A stretch of 64,000 nt of DNA from Kluyvera sp047971185 (GTDB lineage: Bacteria > Pseudomonadota > Gammaproteobacteria > Enterobacterales > Enterobacteriaceae), in assembly GCF_047971185.1 (NCBI RefSeq), contig NZ_JBKDZH010000006.1, positions 1 through 64,000 of the forward strand, given 5' to 3'. The notes beneath the pieces were generated by a model, which did no database searches, was not told where the DNA came from, and saw only the letters and a program-made list of their open reading frames with translations. Positions within the stretch are counted from its first letter, which is position 1. Each line of letters opens with the position of its first letter. Below are positions 63,062-64,000 of the stretch, piece by piece. A program made the translations under genes and the position numbers.

Positions 63062-64000
63062 GTGAAACATCTGACTGAAATGGTGGAACAGCATAAACGG
63101 GGGAAGACAAATGGGATTTATGCCGTTTGTTCCGCGCATCCACTGGTACTGGAATCCGCAATCCGTTATGCCCACGCCAACCGCACGCCACTGCTGATCG
63201 AAGCAACCTCTAACCAGGTTGATCAATTCGGTGGCTATACGGGGATGACCCCGGCCGATTTTCGCGACTTTGTTTATCGTCTGGCAGAGAAATTCCATTT
63301 TCCTCAGACGCAGCTGATCCTGGGCGGTGACCATCTTGGCCCCAACCGCTGGCAGAATCAGCCCGCCGCCGTGGCGATGGCCCATGCTGACGATCTGATT
63401 AAAAGCTACGTCGCGGCAGGGTTTAAAAAGATCCACCTCGATTGCAGTATGTCCTGCGAAGGCGACCCGGTTCCCCTGACGGACGCGATCGTCGCCGAGC
63501 GGGCCGCGCGTCTGGCGAAAATCGCGGAGGAGACCTGCATTGCCGAGTTTGGTGAAGCGGACCTGGTCTACGTGATTGGTACGGAAGTGCCGGTGCCCGG
63601 TGGCGCGCATGAAACATTAACTGAGTTAGCGGTCACCACGCCTGAAGCCGCCCACGCCACGCTCGAGGCCCATCATCACGCCTTTGAAAAGCAGGGGCTG
63701 AGCGCCATCTGGCCGCGCATTATTGCGCTGGTGGTGCAGCCCGGCGTCGAATTCGACCATACCCACATCATTGATTACCAGCCGCAAAAGGCCGCTGCGC
63801 TGAGCAAAATGGTCGAAGGCTATGAGACGCTGATCTTCGAAGCACACTCCACCGACTACCAGACGCCGCAGTCGTTGCGCCAGCTCGTGATCGATCACTT
63901 CGCCATCCTGAAGGTCGGCCCGGCGCTCACCTTCGCCCTGCGCGAAGCGCTGTTTTCACTGGCGGCCATTGAAGAAGAGCTGCTGCCGGCTAAAGCCTGC
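63062..64000 (+). CDS. kbaZ: D-tagatose-1,6-bisphosphate aldolase subunit KbaZ, 3'-truncated by the window
   Basis: KbaZ is the non-catalytic, stabilising subunit of the tagatose-1,6-bisphosphate aldolase KbaY, in N-acetylgalactosamine use. I start it at GTG 63062, 3 bases after GGAGAGGA, which gives the E. coli N-terminus (MKHLTEMVEQHKRGKTNGIYAVCSAHP). The frame stays open for 313 codons to the window edge. Conserved: EATSNQVDQFGGYTGMTPADF, LGGDHLGPNRWQ, HLDCSMSC, GTEVPVPGGAHE. The full protein is about 426 residues. An in-frame ATG at 62996 exists but lies across an AgaR box. Confidence 0.94.
   Translation, partial: MKHLTEMVEQHKRGKTNGIYAVCSAHPLVLESAIRYAHANRTPLLIEATSNQVDQFGGYTGMTPADFRDFVYRLAEKFHFPQTQLILGGDHLGPNRWQNQPAAVAMAHADDLIKSYVAAGFKKIHLDCSMSCEGDPVPLTDAIVAERAARLAKIAEETCIAEFGEADLVYVIGTEVPVPGGAHETLTELAVTTPEAAHATLEAHHHAFEKQGLSAIWPRIIALVVQPGVEFDHTHIIDYQPQKAAALSKMVEGYETLIFEAHSTDYQTPQSLRQLVIDHFAILKVGPALTFALREALFSLAAIEEELLPAKAC

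Overview
The window is a chromosomal segment of an Enterobacteriaceae bacterium of the Klebsiella/Enterobacter/Kosakonia kind. From about 8.2 kb to the right edge the backbone follows the E. coli order mug-ileX-yqjH-yqjI-aer-patA ... fadH-rlmG-ygjP-ygjR-alx-sstT-ygjV-uxaA-uxaC-exuT-exuR-yqjA-mzrA-yqjCDEK-yqjF-yqjG-yhaH-yhaJ-yhaK-yhaL-cyuA-cyuP-rnpB-garKRLP-garD-agaR-kbaZ, with proteins of nearly the E. coli lengths. I cannot name the species from sequence alone.

The left 7.6 kb does not fit that host. It carries cca-folK-folB-tsaD-rpsU-yqeY-dnaG and the 5' two thirds of rpoD. This gene content (folK next to folB, a GatB/YqeY gene between rpsU and dnaG, no bacA or plsY) and the protein sequences look like a Pseudomonas/Oceanospirillales-type gammaproteobacterium. 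The switch to enterobacterial sequence falls inside rpoD, in the highly conserved region 2 coding segment. Either a macromolecular-synthesis block was exchanged by homologous recombination, leaving a mosaic sigma-70, or the contig is a chimera joined at a conserved stretch. The sequence alone cannot decide between these.

Accessory slots: (1) between tRNA-Ile(CAU) ileX and yqjH lie an IS3-family orfA remnant, a Fic-domain gene convergent with a small putative antitoxin, an OafA-type acyltransferase, a yoaC homologue and a POT peptide transporter. The acyltransferase has a good sigma-70 promoter with a C8 tract inside its 17-bp spacer, which is the architecture of a phase-variable promoter. (2) Between patA and fadH, where E. 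coli has ygjH-ebg-ygjIJK, lies a 10-kb divergent sugar locus. It encodes a complete ABC importer, a GH13 alpha-glucosidase-like enzyme, a GH130 phosphorylase, a DUF1861 protein, a LacI regulator and a phosphomannomutase. The simplest reading is import of a mannoside with an alpha-glucosyl part, phosphorolysis to mannose-1-phosphate, and mutase conversion to mannose-6-phosphate. Two near-identical 14-bp palindromes lie in the divergent promoter region. (3) A truncated Rpn-family gene sits between yqjK and yqjF.

The rest is catabolism and envelope housekeeping: galacturonate (uxaA/uxaC/exuT/exuR), galactarate (garD, garPLRK), cysteine (cyuA/cyuP) and the start of an N-acetylgalactosamine locus (agaR/kbaZ). 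Recognisable regulation includes a yybP-ykoY riboswitch before alx, palindromes around yqjH/yqjI with a Fur-like box, a sigma-28 promoter for aer, a CRP site before garD, AgaR boxes, and a strong rnpB promoter overlapping the end of garK.
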